Positions 44,676 through 53,151 of a stretch of 64,000 nucleotides of DNA are shown here, in pieces. Positions within the stretch are counted from its first letter, which is position 1. Every line of letters begins with the position of its first letter. The notes under the pieces were generated by a model. That model made no database searches. It had not been told where the DNA came from and worked only from the letters and a program-made list of their open reading frames with translations. The stretch comes from Variovorax ginsengisoli. Its GTDB lineage: Bacteria > Pseudomonadota > Gammaproteobacteria > Burkholderiales > Burkholderiaceae_C. Where the stretch lies: assembly GCF_006438845.1 (NCBI RefSeq), contig NZ_RCZJ01000001.1, positions 992,001-1,056,000 on the forward strand, given 5' to 3'. Both the position numbers and the translations under genes were made by a program.

Positions 44676-45898
44676 CAGATGATCCCGCGCGCACCCAGCG
44701 CGCTCTGCTCTTCGCTGCTCAAGCCGAGCATGTCGCCGTAGATCTCGGCGTTGTGCTGGCCCAGGTCGGGCGCGGGCGCGATCGGCTTGTTGGGCACGTT
44801 GGAAAAGCGCGGGAACACGCCGGCCATCTTGACCGGGCCGATGCGCGGATGCTCCACCGTCGCGATGCTCTCCCGCGCTGCGTAGTGCGGGTCTTTCATG
44901 ATGTCGTCGATGTCGTAGATGAACGAATAGGCCAGCTTGGCATCGTCGAGCCGACGGCACAGCAAGTCGACTGGCAGCGACTCGATCCACGCGGCCACGA
45001 CGGCATTGAGATCGTCCACGTGCGCCCAGCGCAGCGAATGGCTGGCGTAGCGCGGGTCTTCCGCGAGGTCGGGCCGCTCCATGACCGCGCACAGCCGCTG
45101 GTAGCCGGCATCGGCCGACACGGTGAGGATCAGGTAGCGCCCGTCGCTGGTTCGAAAGTGCTCGCCGGGCGCCGCCGCGAAATGCTTGTTGCCGCGCCGC
45201 TGGCGCACCACGCCGAGCCGGTCGTACTCGGGCACCAGCACCTCGGTGAAGCGGATGACCGATTCGTACATCGAAAGATCGATCTCCTGCCCGCCGCCGC
45301 CCTTCAGGTCGCGGTGGTAGATGGCCATCATGAGCGCGAAGGCACCGAGGATGGCGGTCTGGTAATCGGCGGTCGAAGTGCCGCTGCGCACGGGTGGCCG
45401 GTCGGCATAGCCGGTGATGCCCATCAGCCCGCCGAAGGCGAGCCCGATGCGGTCGTACCCCGCCCGCGCCTTGTAGGGCCCGGTCTGGCCGAAGCCCGAC
45501 ACGCGCAGCATGATCAGGTCGGGGTTGTGGCGCTTGAGCTCTTCGTAGCCGACGTTCCACTGCTCCAGCGTGCCGGGCCTGAAGTTCTCGACCACCGCGT
45601 CGGCCTCCTTCACCAGCCGGCAGAGCAGCGCCTGGCCTTCGGGCTCGCGCAGATTCAGCGTGATGGATTTCTTGTTGCGCGCCTCGACGCTCCAGTAGAG
45701 GCATTCGCCGTCGACGAAGGGGCCGAGGTCGCGCACCGTGTCGCCCCGCTCCGGAACCTCGACCTTGATGACATCGGCACCGAAGTCGGCGAACAGCGTG
45801 CACGCCACCGGCCCGGCGACCATCGTGCCCAGGTCGAGGATGCGCAAGCCGCTGAGCATGTGCGGCCCCGGCACGCGCTCGTCGTCGTCGCGCTTCAT
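44675..45898 (-). CDS. CaiB/BaiF-type CoA-transferase (class III)
   Basis: Transfers CoA between carboxylic acids. The product has 407 residues: LSGLRILDLGTMVAGPVACT at the N-terminus, FADFGADVIKVEVPERGD, NFRPGTLEQWN, GFGQTGPYKARAGYDRIG, and a catalytic Asp candidate in STADYQTAILGA. Length and order are normal for family III. It overlaps the monooxygenase gene by ATGA and the patatin gene by one base. It would activate an acid released in the pathway for beta-oxidation. The donor and acceptor are unknown. Confidence 0.92.
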   Translation of the reverse strand: MKRDDDERVPGPHMLSGLRILDLGTMVAGPVACTLFADFGADVIKVEVPERGDTVRDLGPFVDGECLYWSVEARNKKSITLNLREPEGQALLCRLVKEADAVVENFRPGTLEQWNVGYEELKRHNPDLIMLRVSGFGQTGPYKARAGYDRIGLAFGGLMGITGYADRPPVRSGTSTADYQTAILGAFALMMAIYHRDLKGGGGQEIDLSMYESVIRFTEVLVPEYDRLGVVRQRRGNKHFAAAPGEHFRTSDGRYLILTVSADAGYQRLCAVMERPDLAEDPRYASHSLRWAHVDDLNAVVAAWIESLPVDLLCRRLDDAKLAYSFIYDIDDIMKDPHYAARESIATVEHPRIGPVKMAGVFPRFSNVPNKPIAPAPDLGQHNAEIYGDMLGLSSEEQSALGARGII

Positions 45899-47901
45899 CG
45901 GCCGGCCTCCGTCATAGCGACCCGCGACGCGCCGGCCGCGGGCGGTGCGACCCCAGCGGCGCGCACCGTGTAGTCGCCGAGGTCGGCCTTCTGCGCCATG
46001 TGCCAGTAGTCGTCGTTGCGGAACGGCGTGGTGGCCACCACCCGCCCCTGCGCGTTGCGGTACCAGTTGCTCATGCCCTTGTGCGTCCAGATCATCCGGT
46101 TGTGGGCCTCCTGCACGCGCACGTTGTAGGCATCGTGGCGCTCGCGCTGCACTTCGATCTCGAAGCGGCCGGGGTGCCGGTCCATCGCCTGGCGCAGCAG
46201 GTTGAGCACGTAGTTGGTCTGGGTTTCGAGCAGCGCCACGACGCTCCCGCCGTGCCCGAGCGCGGTGTTGGGGCCGGCCAGCATGAAGAAGTTGGGGAAG
46301 TTCGGCATCGCCACACCCATGAAGGCCTCGGCGCCGTGGGCGTCCCACACCTCGCGCACCGAACGCCCGCCGCGGCCGTACAGTTTGAACGACGACAGCA
46401 TGTTGATGGCGTCGAAGCCTGTGGCGATCACCAGCACGTCGGCGCGGTGGCGCTCGCCCTGGTCGGTGACGATCTCGTCGCCATCGATCTCGGCGATGCC
46501 GCCCGTCACGAGCGTCACGTGGTCGCGCGCGACGGTGCGGTACCAGCCGTTGTCCATCAGCATGCGCTTGCCGAAGGGCGGATAGTCCGGCAGCACCTGC
46601 GGCAGCAAGTCTTGCCGAGCGCCCAGTTCGGCCTGGATGTAGTCGGTGAAGTGCGCGCGATGCCGGTCGTTGGTCTTGTTGATGGCGCGTTCGGGATGCG
46701 GCCACGCCGGGTCGATCTGCAGCGAGCCGTGGATGCGGTCGTTGAAAATCCAGGCCAGCCGCTGGCGATACCACTCCTGGTAGTAAGGCACCTCGCGCAG
46801 CAGGAAACGCACCCCGTCGGCGACCGGCTGCTTGAACTTCTCGAACGGCGCGGCCCACTGCTTCGATCGCTGGAAAACGGTGAGCGATTTCACCTGGTCG
46901 GCGATGGCCGGCACCACCTGCATCGCGCTGGCACCGTTGCCGATCACTGCAACGGACTTGCCGGCGACGTCGAGCCCTTGGGGCCAACGCGCCGTGTGAA
47001 AGCATTCGCCCTTGAAGCGGTCGAGCCCCGGGATGGCCGGCATCTTCGGCACGTTCAGCAGACCGACCGCGCTGATCACCAGGTCGGCCTGCAGCTCTTG
47101 CGTCTGGCCGCCGGCGTCGGTCGTGCGCACGGTCCAGCGCATCGTGTCTTCGTGATAGCACGCCGATTCGACGCAGGTGTTGAAGCGGATGTTCTTGCGC
47201 ACCGCGTAGCGATCGGCCACGTCTTCGAAGTAGCCCTGGATCTCGCCCTGGAGGGCGAAGTAGCGCGACCAGTCGTGCTTGGCGAAGGAATAGGAGTAGA
47301 TGTGGTTGGGCGTGTCGACGCCGGCGCCCGGGTAACGGTTTTCGTACCAGGTGCCACCGACCTCGGCGTTCTTTTCGATCAACACGTACGGAATGCCCGC
47401 CCCCTGCAGCCGGATGGCCGCGCACAGCCCGGCCACACCGGCACCGATGATGAGCACGCGGTAGCCCTCGGGCACGTCGAAGGCACCATGCTGGTCGACC
47501 TGAAAGTCCGCCTCCAGGCCGAGCCAGGACGCGATCATGTGGCCGTAAGACGCGGGCACAGGTTCGCCGATGCTGGTGCGCAGCATCTCGACCAGCGTCT
47601 CGTGCGATGGCGAGGGCAGCACCGGCGCCTTGCCTGCTTTCCACGCCAACACGGCCTCACGCGCCGCCAGGCGAACCTCCTGCTGCACCTCCGTCGTCAG
47701 CCCGCCGGGATCGTTGTCCTCCAGCCCGCGGATGCGGGAGCATTGGTAGCGCTCCGAGAGCCATCCCCGGTCGCCGGTGAGGTGCAGCAGCACCATCAGC
47801 AACGTGGGCAGGTTGGCGGCAGGCAGCGCATCGTCGAGCGCCTGCGTCCAGCGGGTGTCGTCGAAGGCGTCGGAAGCGGAAGATTCGGAAGAGGATGTCA
47901 T
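45895..47901 (-). CDS. Type I Baeyer-Villiger monooxygenase
   Basis: FAD- and NADPH-dependent enzyme that inserts oxygen next to a ketone to give an ester or lactone. It has 668 residues from the ATG at 47901. The FAD site is GAGVAG (153-158) with GGTWYENRYPGAGVD after it; the diagnostic fingerprint FKGECFHTARWP (296-307) fits FxGxxxHxxxWP exactly; the NADPH site is GNGASA (321-326). A helical extension of about 145 residues precedes the FAD domain, as in the longer members active on bulky or cyclic ketones. It is the first gene of a three-gene coupled operon. Confidence 0.93.
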   Translation of the reverse strand: MTSSSESSASDAFDDTRWTQALDDALPAANLPTLLMVLLHLTGDRGWLSERYQCSRIRGLEDNDPGGLTTEVQQEVRLAAREAVLAWKAGKAPVLPSPSHETLVEMLRTSIGEPVPASYGHMIASWLGLEADFQVDQHGAFDVPEGYRVLIIGAGVAGLCAAIRLQGAGIPYVLIEKNAEVGGTWYENRYPGAGVDTPNHIYSYSFAKHDWSRYFALQGEIQGYFEDVADRYAVRKNIRFNTCVESACYHEDTMRWTVRTTDAGGQTQELQADLVISAVGLLNVPKMPAIPGLDRFKGECFHTARWPQGLDVAGKSVAVIGNGASAMQVVPAIADQVKSLTVFQRSKQWAAPFEKFKQPVADGVRFLLREVPYYQEWYRQRLAWIFNDRIHGSLQIDPAWPHPERAINKTNDRHRAHFTDYIQAELGARQDLLPQVLPDYPPFGKRMLMDNGWYRTVARDHVTLVTGGIAEIDGDEIVTDQGERHRADVLVIATGFDAINMLSSFKLYGRGGRSVREVWDAHGAEAFMGVAMPNFPNFFMLAGPNTALGHGGSVVALLETQTNYVLNLLRQAMDRHPGRFEIEVQRERHDAYNVRVQEAHNRMIWTHKGMSNWYRNAQGRVVATTPFRNDDYWHMAQKADLGDYTVRAAGVAPPAAGASRVAMTEAGR

Positions 47902-48002
47902 CGGGGTCGCTTTCAGAAATCGAGGCCAAGCGCTCCGCCCACTGCACGCGGCAGCCCGGACGAGCGGCATGGAGGAAACAGGCAGCACCGGGCCGCCTCG
48001 CG

Positions 48003-48986
48003 TCACTGGGCGCTGATGCCCGCGGCCTTCACCACGTCGCCCCACTTGGCGTACTCGGTGCGAATGCCCTGGTCGAAGGCTTGCGAGGTGCCGGTGCTGG
48101 GCTCGAAGCCGAGCAGCGTCAGCTTCTCGTTGATGGCGGGCATCGCCATGATGGTGCGCAGCTGGCCGTTCAGCTTGGCGACCACCTCCTTGGGCGTGCC
48201 CTTGGGCGCGACGATGCCGACCCAGCCCACGGCCTCGTAACCCGGCACGCCGGCTTCGGCCACGGTCGGCACATCGGGCAGCACGGCCGAGCGCTTGCTG
48301 TCGAGCACGGCGACGGCCTTGAGCTTGCCGGCCTTGATGTTGGCCTGCTGAGCGCCGATGGTGTCGACCATGATGGGCACGCGCCCGGCCATCACGTCGA
48401 TCGACGCCTGTCCACCGCCAGGATAGGAGACCGAACCGATCTTGACGCCGGCCTTGGCATTGAACAGCTGCATGGCGAGTTCGAACGCCTGCGCGCCCGA
48501 CGCGAACATCAGCTCCCCGGGCTTGGCCTTGGCCTGCTGGATGAATGAACGCACGGTCGGGTCGGCCACCGCGGGCGACGCCAGCATCACCATCGGCGCC
48601 TTCGCCACCATGCTGATCGGCTCGAAGGCGGTCAGCGGGTCGTAGGGCGTGTTCTTCTGCAGGTGCGGCCCCGTGACCATCGTGCCGCTCACCGCCACGC
48701 CCAGCGTGTAGCCGTCGGGCGGGCTCGTCTCGACGTTGTTGAGCCCGAGCATGCCGCCGACGCCGGGCCGGTTCTCGACGATGACCGGCTGGCCGTTCAT
48801 GGCGCTCAGCTCGTTCGCGATCAGGCGGCCGATCACGTCGGACGCGCCGCCGGCCGTGTAGCCCACGATGAGGCGGGTCGGCTTGCTGGGATAAGGCTGT
48901 GCATGCACGACGCCGGTCGTGGCGGCGACCAAGCCGGCGACGAAAGCCACGGCGAACACCGGGCGCGAAGGCAGTCGAAATTTCAT
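48003..48986 (-). CDS. Bug-family tripartite tricarboxylate receptor
   Basis: Periplasmic solute receptor of 327 residues with signal peptide (FVAGLVAATTGVVHAQ) and Bug-family segments YPSKPTRLIVGYTAGGASDV, VENRPGVGGMLG and LPDVPTVAEAGVPGYEAVGW. Such receptors are very numerous in Burkholderiales and bind carboxylates and related molecules. The gene is 101 bases upstream of the monooxygenase gene in the same direction and divergent from the IclR regulator, so it probably captures the pathway substrate. No TctAB permease is adjacent. Confidence 0.92.
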   Translation of the reverse strand: MKFRLPSRPVFAVAFVAGLVAATTGVVHAQPYPSKPTRLIVGYTAGGASDVIGRLIANELSAMNGQPVIVENRPGVGGMLGLNNVETSPPDGYTLGVAVSGTMVTGPHLQKNTPYDPLTAFEPISMVAKAPMVMLASPAVADPTVRSFIQQAKAKPGELMFASGAQAFELAMQLFNAKAGVKIGSVSYPGGGQASIDVMAGRVPIMVDTIGAQQANIKAGKLKAVAVLDSKRSAVLPDVPTVAEAGVPGYEAVGWVGIVAPKGTPKEVVAKLNGQLRTIMAMPAINEKLTLLGFEPSTGTSQAFDQGIRTEYAKWGDVVKAAGISAQ

Positions 48987-49043
48987 GGGTCTTGTCTCCG
49001 ATGTGTAGATTTCAGCTCGGGTTTGATTTCATCGCCGGCACCG

Positions 49044-49084
49044 TCACATAGCAATCAAAAACGGCTCGAACATTTACTATGTGA
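49044..49084. promoter_or_regulatory. Candidate IclR operator
   Basis: Perfect arms TCACATAG (49044-49051) and CTATGTGA (49077-49084) with 25 bases between, the right arm covering the GTG start at 49081. A second pair, TTTGATT (49022-49028) and AATCAAA (49053-49059), overlaps it. It lies in the 94-base gap between the divergent Bug and IclR genes. The placement fits autoregulation and control of the catabolic set. Confidence 0.5.
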
Positions 49085-49866
49085 ACACCATGCCCACTTC
49101 GCTTCCTGACGGCCCCCGCGTGAAAGGTGCCCAGACCGTCTTCCGCGCGCTCGACCTGTTGCAACGCGTGGCCCGCATGCATCCGACGGGCATCACGGTC
49201 GGCACTTTGGCGGACGGCGCCGGGCTTGACCGCGCCACCGCCTACCGGCTCGTGTCCAGCCTGGTGGAGTCGGGCTTCGTGGAGCGCGACGCGCACAAGA
49301 TCTATCGCCTGGGACTGCAGGCCATGCAACTGGGCCTCGCAGCCATGACGCGCGCACCGCTCATGGATGCGTGCAAGCCGCTCATGCAGCGTCTGGCGCG
49401 GCGCACCGAAGACACCGTGTTCCTGGTCGTGCGCAATGGCGACTACGCGCATTGCGTCCATTGCGAAGAAGGCGTTTTTCCCGTGAAGGCGCTGGTGCTG
49501 CAGATCGGCGGCATGCGGGTGCTGGGCATCGGTTCGGCCGGCATGACGCTCCTGTCGCGCCTGAGCGATGCGCAGATCGATGCGCTCTACCACCGGCATC
49601 GCGCCGAGTTCGAACCGCACGGCCCGGCGCTCGCGCAACTGAGGAAGCTGGTGGCCCAGACGCGCAGGCAAGGCAGCGCCATGACCGATGGACTGGTGAC
49701 CGCGGGCGTGGGGGGTGTGGGAATGAGCTTCGAGATCGGCTCGGGTGGGCACGCCGCCATCAGCATCGCGGCGATTTCCAGCCGAATGCAGCCTCAGCGC
49801 AAGGTGGAGATCGCTCGATTGATCTCGGACGAACTGCGCGGCGCCGGCTTCATGCCCACATCGTGA
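49081..49866 (+). CDS. IclR-family transcriptional regulator
   Basis: Regulator of 261 residues from GTG 49081 (ATG 49090 is an alternative). The N-terminal winged helix reads ALDLLQRVARMHPTGITVGT, with recognition helix LDRATAYRLVSSLVESGF. The C-terminal ligand domain includes GGMRVLGIGSAGMTLLSRLS and TAGVGGVGMSFEIGSGGHAA. IclR proteins usually sense an aromatic or carboxylic pathway compound. It is divergent from the Bug receptor and monooxygenase operon and very likely controls them. Confidence 0.93.
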   Translation: MNTMPTSLPDGPRVKGAQTVFRALDLLQRVARMHPTGITVGTLADGAGLDRATAYRLVSSLVESGFVERDAHKIYRLGLQAMQLGLAAMTRAPLMDACKPLMQRLARRTEDTVFLVVRNGDYAHCVHCEEGVFPVKALVLQIGGMRVLGIGSAGMTLLSRLSDAQIDALYHRHRAEFEPHGPALAQLRKLVAQTRRQGSAMTDGLVTAGVGGVGMSFEIGSGGHAAISIAAISSRMQPQRKVEIARLISDELRGAGFMPTS

Positions 49867-49882
49867 GGCCCACGCGGCGCGA

Positions 49883-50770
49883 TCAGTGCGCCGCGGCGAT
49901 CAGATCGCGAATGTCCTGCGCATAGGCCTGCAGCCGGCGGACCGCCTGATCACGCTGCGCGGGGCGCGTGGCGTTGTGCAGTTGCGCAATGTTGTTGCAG
50001 CTCTCTTGCAGCACGGCGCGCTGGTGATCGCGCCATGCGCCGGCGGGTGGCTCCGCGATGCGTTGGGCGTACGCCACCAAAGCGGCCTGGACATCGGCCG
50101 GCCGCGCACCGCTGTTGGCAAAGCCGCGCAGCATCGTCAGCCCCTCACGCTGGCGCTGGCGGCGCTCGGCGTCGACGCGCCGTGGGTCGAAGATCGAGCG
50201 GTCGGCCATCTGGCGGAGCAGCTTGCGCTGCGCATCGTCCAGCGTGCCGTAGAAATCTTCGCTGCGTTCCAGAAAGGTGTCGTACCGCTTGCGGTGCTGG
50301 CGCTCGACGCTGCGCTCGAGCCAGTCGCTCGCGTACTGGGCATTGTTCTTCGCAAGCTTGGCCTCGATCTGCTTGAGTTGCGCATCGCCCAGGCCGAGCG
50401 CCAGTTCGGCAGCCGGAACGGAGGCGTCGACCGCCGTGGCCAGCAGGCTGTCACGCAGCGCATCGCTCGCCGCGCACACCTGGGCCGGCGTGACGTCCGA
50501 CGAGGCCAGCTTCTCGGCGCTCTCGACCAGCGCCAGGATCTTGGGCAGTTCGCTCCGACGGTGCCGTTCGAGCAACTGGGCCAACTGCTCCTTCACCCGC
50601 GGCGTTTGCGCGCCGTTGAAGTCGACGTAGCCGTCAAGCCACCAGTAGCTGAACTCGGGCAGGTTGTTGTAGGCCAGCTTGACGGCACTGCAGCCGATGA
50701 GCGATGCGCCGAGCAGCAAGGCACAGCCGATCTTGGTCAACGTGGCACCGGAGGGCAAAGACAGTCGCAT
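49883..50770 (-). CDS. DUF6279-type lipoprotein
   Basis: Product of 295 residues from the ATG at 50770, with a lipobox signal peptide (LLLGASLIGC) followed by SAVKLAYNNLPEFSYWWLDG, the hallmark of DUF6279. The rest is almost wholly helical and rich in Arg, Gln and Ala (RRQRQREGLTMLRGFANSG), suggesting a periplasmic or outer-membrane-anchored helical bundle. Function unknown. The open frame extends 33 codons upstream without sense. It is next to, and downstream of, the anti-sigma gene in the same direction, 106 bases away. Confidence 0.85.
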   Translation of the reverse strand: MRLSLPSGATLTKIGCALLLGASLIGCSAVKLAYNNLPEFSYWWLDGYVDFNGAQTPRVKEQLAQLLERHRRSELPKILALVESAEKLASSDVTPAQVCAASDALRDSLLATAVDASVPAAELALGLGDAQLKQIEAKLAKNNAQYASDWLERSVERQHRKRYDTFLERSEDFYGTLDDAQRKLLRQMADRSIFDPRRVDAERRQRQREGLTMLRGFANSGARPADVQAALVAYAQRIAEPPAGAWRDHQRAVLQESCNNIAQLHNATRPAQRDQAVRRLQAYAQDIRDLIAAAH

Positions 50771-50876
50771 CGGTGTCCCGTCGAAAGAGGTGGTGAGTCG
50801 GCCAGTACGCGCGAAGGCCGCGGCTTGCCTTGTAGGCGACCCCCGCTTTCGCATGCGGTCGCGTGGCATGGACTTT

Positions 50877-51626
50877 CTAGAGGACCTTGACGGCGCGGCC
50901 GATGAACTGGATCGGCCCTGTCGGCCGGTCCAGCGGCGATCCGTTGGCGGGCTCCAGCGTCAGCTCGAACAGCTGGTTGGCCTCCAGCGCCGGCAGCTTG
51001 TCGATCGGCACGCGCAACGCCTTGCCCGGCTCTACCAGGCCGAGCGACACCGGCCCGCGCCAGGCGTCGGCCTTGGTCCAGAACTGCAGCGACTTGTCGG
51101 ATGGCACGGCCACCGTGCCGAGCGGAATCAGGCTGAGTTGCTCCTGCTGGCGACCGCCGGTCTGCACCACCCAGCCGGGCGCCTTGTCCTGCGGCGCGAC
51201 CAGCACCACCATGTACTGCGGCGTCGCGGGCGCCTGCATCCGCACGACCAGCAGGGCCGCCATCACGGCGGCGGCAGCGAAACCGGTGCCCGCGAGGCCA
51301 CGCCAGAGGTTCAGGTTGTTCCACCAGGTCTGTACGTCGGCGGCGGTGCGCTTCATGTTGGCGGCAGCGGCGGCGGCCGGCGACGCCACGCTGCGCTCGA
51401 TGCGCTTCCACAGCGAGGGCGGAGGCTCGATCGGTTCGGCCAACGCGGTCAGCGGCAGCAGGCGTGCTTCCCAAGCGTCGACGGCGTCGCGCAGTGCGGG
51501 CTCGTGCGCCATGCGCGCTTCGACATCGCGCCGTCGGGCGGCAGAAAGGGTGCCGAGCACGTACTCGCCCGCCAGCGACTGGATGTCGTCGCTGTCCGGC
51601 GGAAGCGTGGCTGTGTTCGGGTTCAT
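50877..51626 (-). CDS. RskA-type anti-sigma factor
   Basis: Single-pass membrane anti-sigma factor of 249 residues. The N-terminal sigma-binding part contains LAGEYVLGTLSAARRRDVEA, a zinc-free anti-sigma domain. One membrane helix (GLAGTGFAAAAVMAALLVV) and a periplasmic RskA domain (VVLVAPQDKAPGWVVQTGG) follow. The ATG overlaps the sigma factor stop by four bases. Release of the paired sigma factor would follow proteolysis of this protein. Confidence 0.92.
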   Translation of the reverse strand: MNPNTATLPPDSDDIQSLAGEYVLGTLSAARRRDVEARMAHEPALRDAVDAWEARLLPLTALAEPIEPPPSLWKRIERSVASPAAAAAANMKRTAADVQTWWNNLNLWRGLAGTGFAAAAVMAALLVVRMQAPATPQYMVVLVAPQDKAPGWVVQTGGRQQEQLSLIPLGTVAVPSDKSLQFWTKADAWRGPVSLGLVEPGKALRVPIDKLPALEANQLFELTLEPANGSPLDRPTGPIQFIGRAVKVL

Positions 51627-52186
51627 GTCATGCATTCGCGCAGGGCGCGCATGCCGCGCTGGATCCAAGCCTTGACGGTGCCCAACGGGGTCTGGGTGCG
51701 CTCGGCGATCTCGCCGTGCGAGCATCCGTCGACGTAGGCGAGCACGATGCACTCGCGGCGGCCCGGTTCGAGCCGGTCGAGGCAGCCGTCGAGCCGACCG
51801 AGGTCGACGCGCGTCTCTCCGGCGTCGCGTGTGCTGGCATGGTGTTGCACGGCCATTTCGTCTTCGAGCGCCGCACCGGTCTCTTCGTCGACCGGCACGT
51901 CGCGCGCGTTGTTGCGAACCCAGTTCAGCGCGGTGTTGCGCACCACGCTGTAGATCCAGCCGCGGCCAGCGCCGCGAGCGGCGTCGAAGGTGGTGGCGCG
52001 CTGCCAGATGGCGACGAAGGCGTCGTGCAGCACGTCTTCGGCATGCTGCCGTTGCCGGACGATGCGCAGCGCCACGCCCAGCAAGTAGCGGCTCTCGCGC
52101 GCGTAGATCTGCGCCAGCGCCTGCCGCTGCCCCTGGGCGCAGGCAGCGAGCGCGGCGTCGTAGTCGAAGTCGTCTGGAGCAGGCAA
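51623..52186 (-). CDS. ECF RNA polymerase sigma factor (SigK-like)
   Basis: Sigma-70 factor of 187 residues. Region 2 is seen in AEDVLHDAFVAIWQRATTFD and GWIYSVVRNTALNWVRNNAR; region 4 in ECIVLAYVDGCSHGEIAERT and QTPLGTVKAWIQRGMRAL. It is coupled to the RskA anti-sigma gene. The neighbouring DUF3455 lipoprotein and ferritin-like lipoprotein genes are likely members of its regulon, a grouping inferred from position. Confidence 0.93.
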   Translation of the reverse strand: MPAPDDFDYDAALAACAQGQRQALAQIYARESRYLLGVALRIVRQRQHAEDVLHDAFVAIWQRATTFDAARGAGRGWIYSVVRNTALNWVRNNARDVPVDEETGAALEDEMAVQHHASTRDAGETRVDLGRLDGCLDRLEPGRRECIVLAYVDGCSHGEIAERTQTPLGTVKAWIQRGMRALRECMT

Positions 52187-52282
52187 GGCAGATCGGGAGG
52201 GACGAAAGGAGCCCGGATGTTAGTCGAGGCTGTCGCCGCCCGGCCCGAAGGCCTGCCCTCCTCTGAGCGCTTTAGAAGCGGA

Positions 52283-52858
52283 TCAGGCTGCCTTCCAGAA
52301 GATGTAGTCGGCCTGGTACTTCACGGTTGCCTTCTGGCCCTTGGTCATCGGCGTGCAAGGCATCGACGCGGGAGCCACGCCGCCCGTCAGTGCCACGCGC
52401 TGGATGTAGGTCACGCCGGTCATCGCGCCCGAGCCCATGGCGGGGTTGGCCTTGACCAGCTGGTACGGCAGGCTGGTCGCGCCCGAAGGTGCCACAGCGA
52501 GTTGCGTCGCGGTGAGCTTGGAACCGTCCATCGCTTCCCAGGTGGCCGGCGGGCCGTAGTACTTGCCGACCTGCTTGCCCATGCGGTCGTTCAGCACCGC
52601 GTTCGGGCCGACGAAGACCCATTCGGTCTGGCCGGGCATGTTGGCCTTGTCGCGGCATTCGTAGGTGATGTCGCCCACGCCCACGGTTTCCAGGGCAACG
52701 CGATTGCCTGCGGGCACCTGGATGCTCGGCGGCAGGTTGGTCTGCGAATACATCGACATCGGCTTGCCGGCGTTCATCGAGCCGCAGGCGGCCAGGAGCG
52801 CCGCGCTGGCGACGAGTGCGGACAGGGCGACGGGACGGGCGGAGAGAAGTTGACGCAT
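52283..52858 (-). CDS. DUF3455 lipoprotein
   Basis: Product of 191 residues with lipobox signal peptide (LVASAALLAAC). The mature part contains LPPSIQVPAGNRVALETVGV, GDITYECRDK and YYGPPATWEAMDGSKLTATQ, the DUF3455 pattern, and two Cys likely to form a disulfide. The function is unknown; homologues are secreted or cell-surface proteins in bacteria and fungi. It lies 96 bases upstream of the sigma gene in the same direction. An AGGAG-like site precedes the ATG. Confidence 0.85.
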   Translation of the reverse strand: MRQLLSARPVALSALVASAALLAACGSMNAGKPMSMYSQTNLPPSIQVPAGNRVALETVGVGDITYECRDKANMPGQTEWVFVGPNAVLNDRMGKQVGKYYGPPATWEAMDGSKLTATQLAVAPSGATSLPYQLVKANPAMGSGAMTGVTYIQRVALTGGVAPASMPCTPMTKGQKATVKYQADYIFWKAA

Positions 52859-53151
52859 GAAAGGCTCCTTCGAAGTTGCTGTGAGGGGGTCGGCAGCTGT
52901 GTGCTGCTGGTGGTACTACCCGTGAAGTCGCCGATTGGATGCACCGCGCGTCAAAAAAAATCTCGCGCCCGATCGGCCGGCTGCAACGCTTTATTACGCA
53001 AACGTCGCATCCACTTGCAACTCATCGGCCGTATTGCTATCGGGCTGGCTAGTTTTTGCGAGCCCATGGGTCCGCGGCACAAGCCGCGGGTGTTCAACGT
53101 GGATTGCGGCGACCGCGTCGGAAGCGAAGCGCCTGCCGCTCAGGAGATGTG

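Noticed and set aside
46000-48240. A 746-residue open frame on the plus strand
   Set aside because: It is antisense to the Baeyer-Villiger monooxygenase gene, which has exact fingerprint motifs; the antisense product has none.
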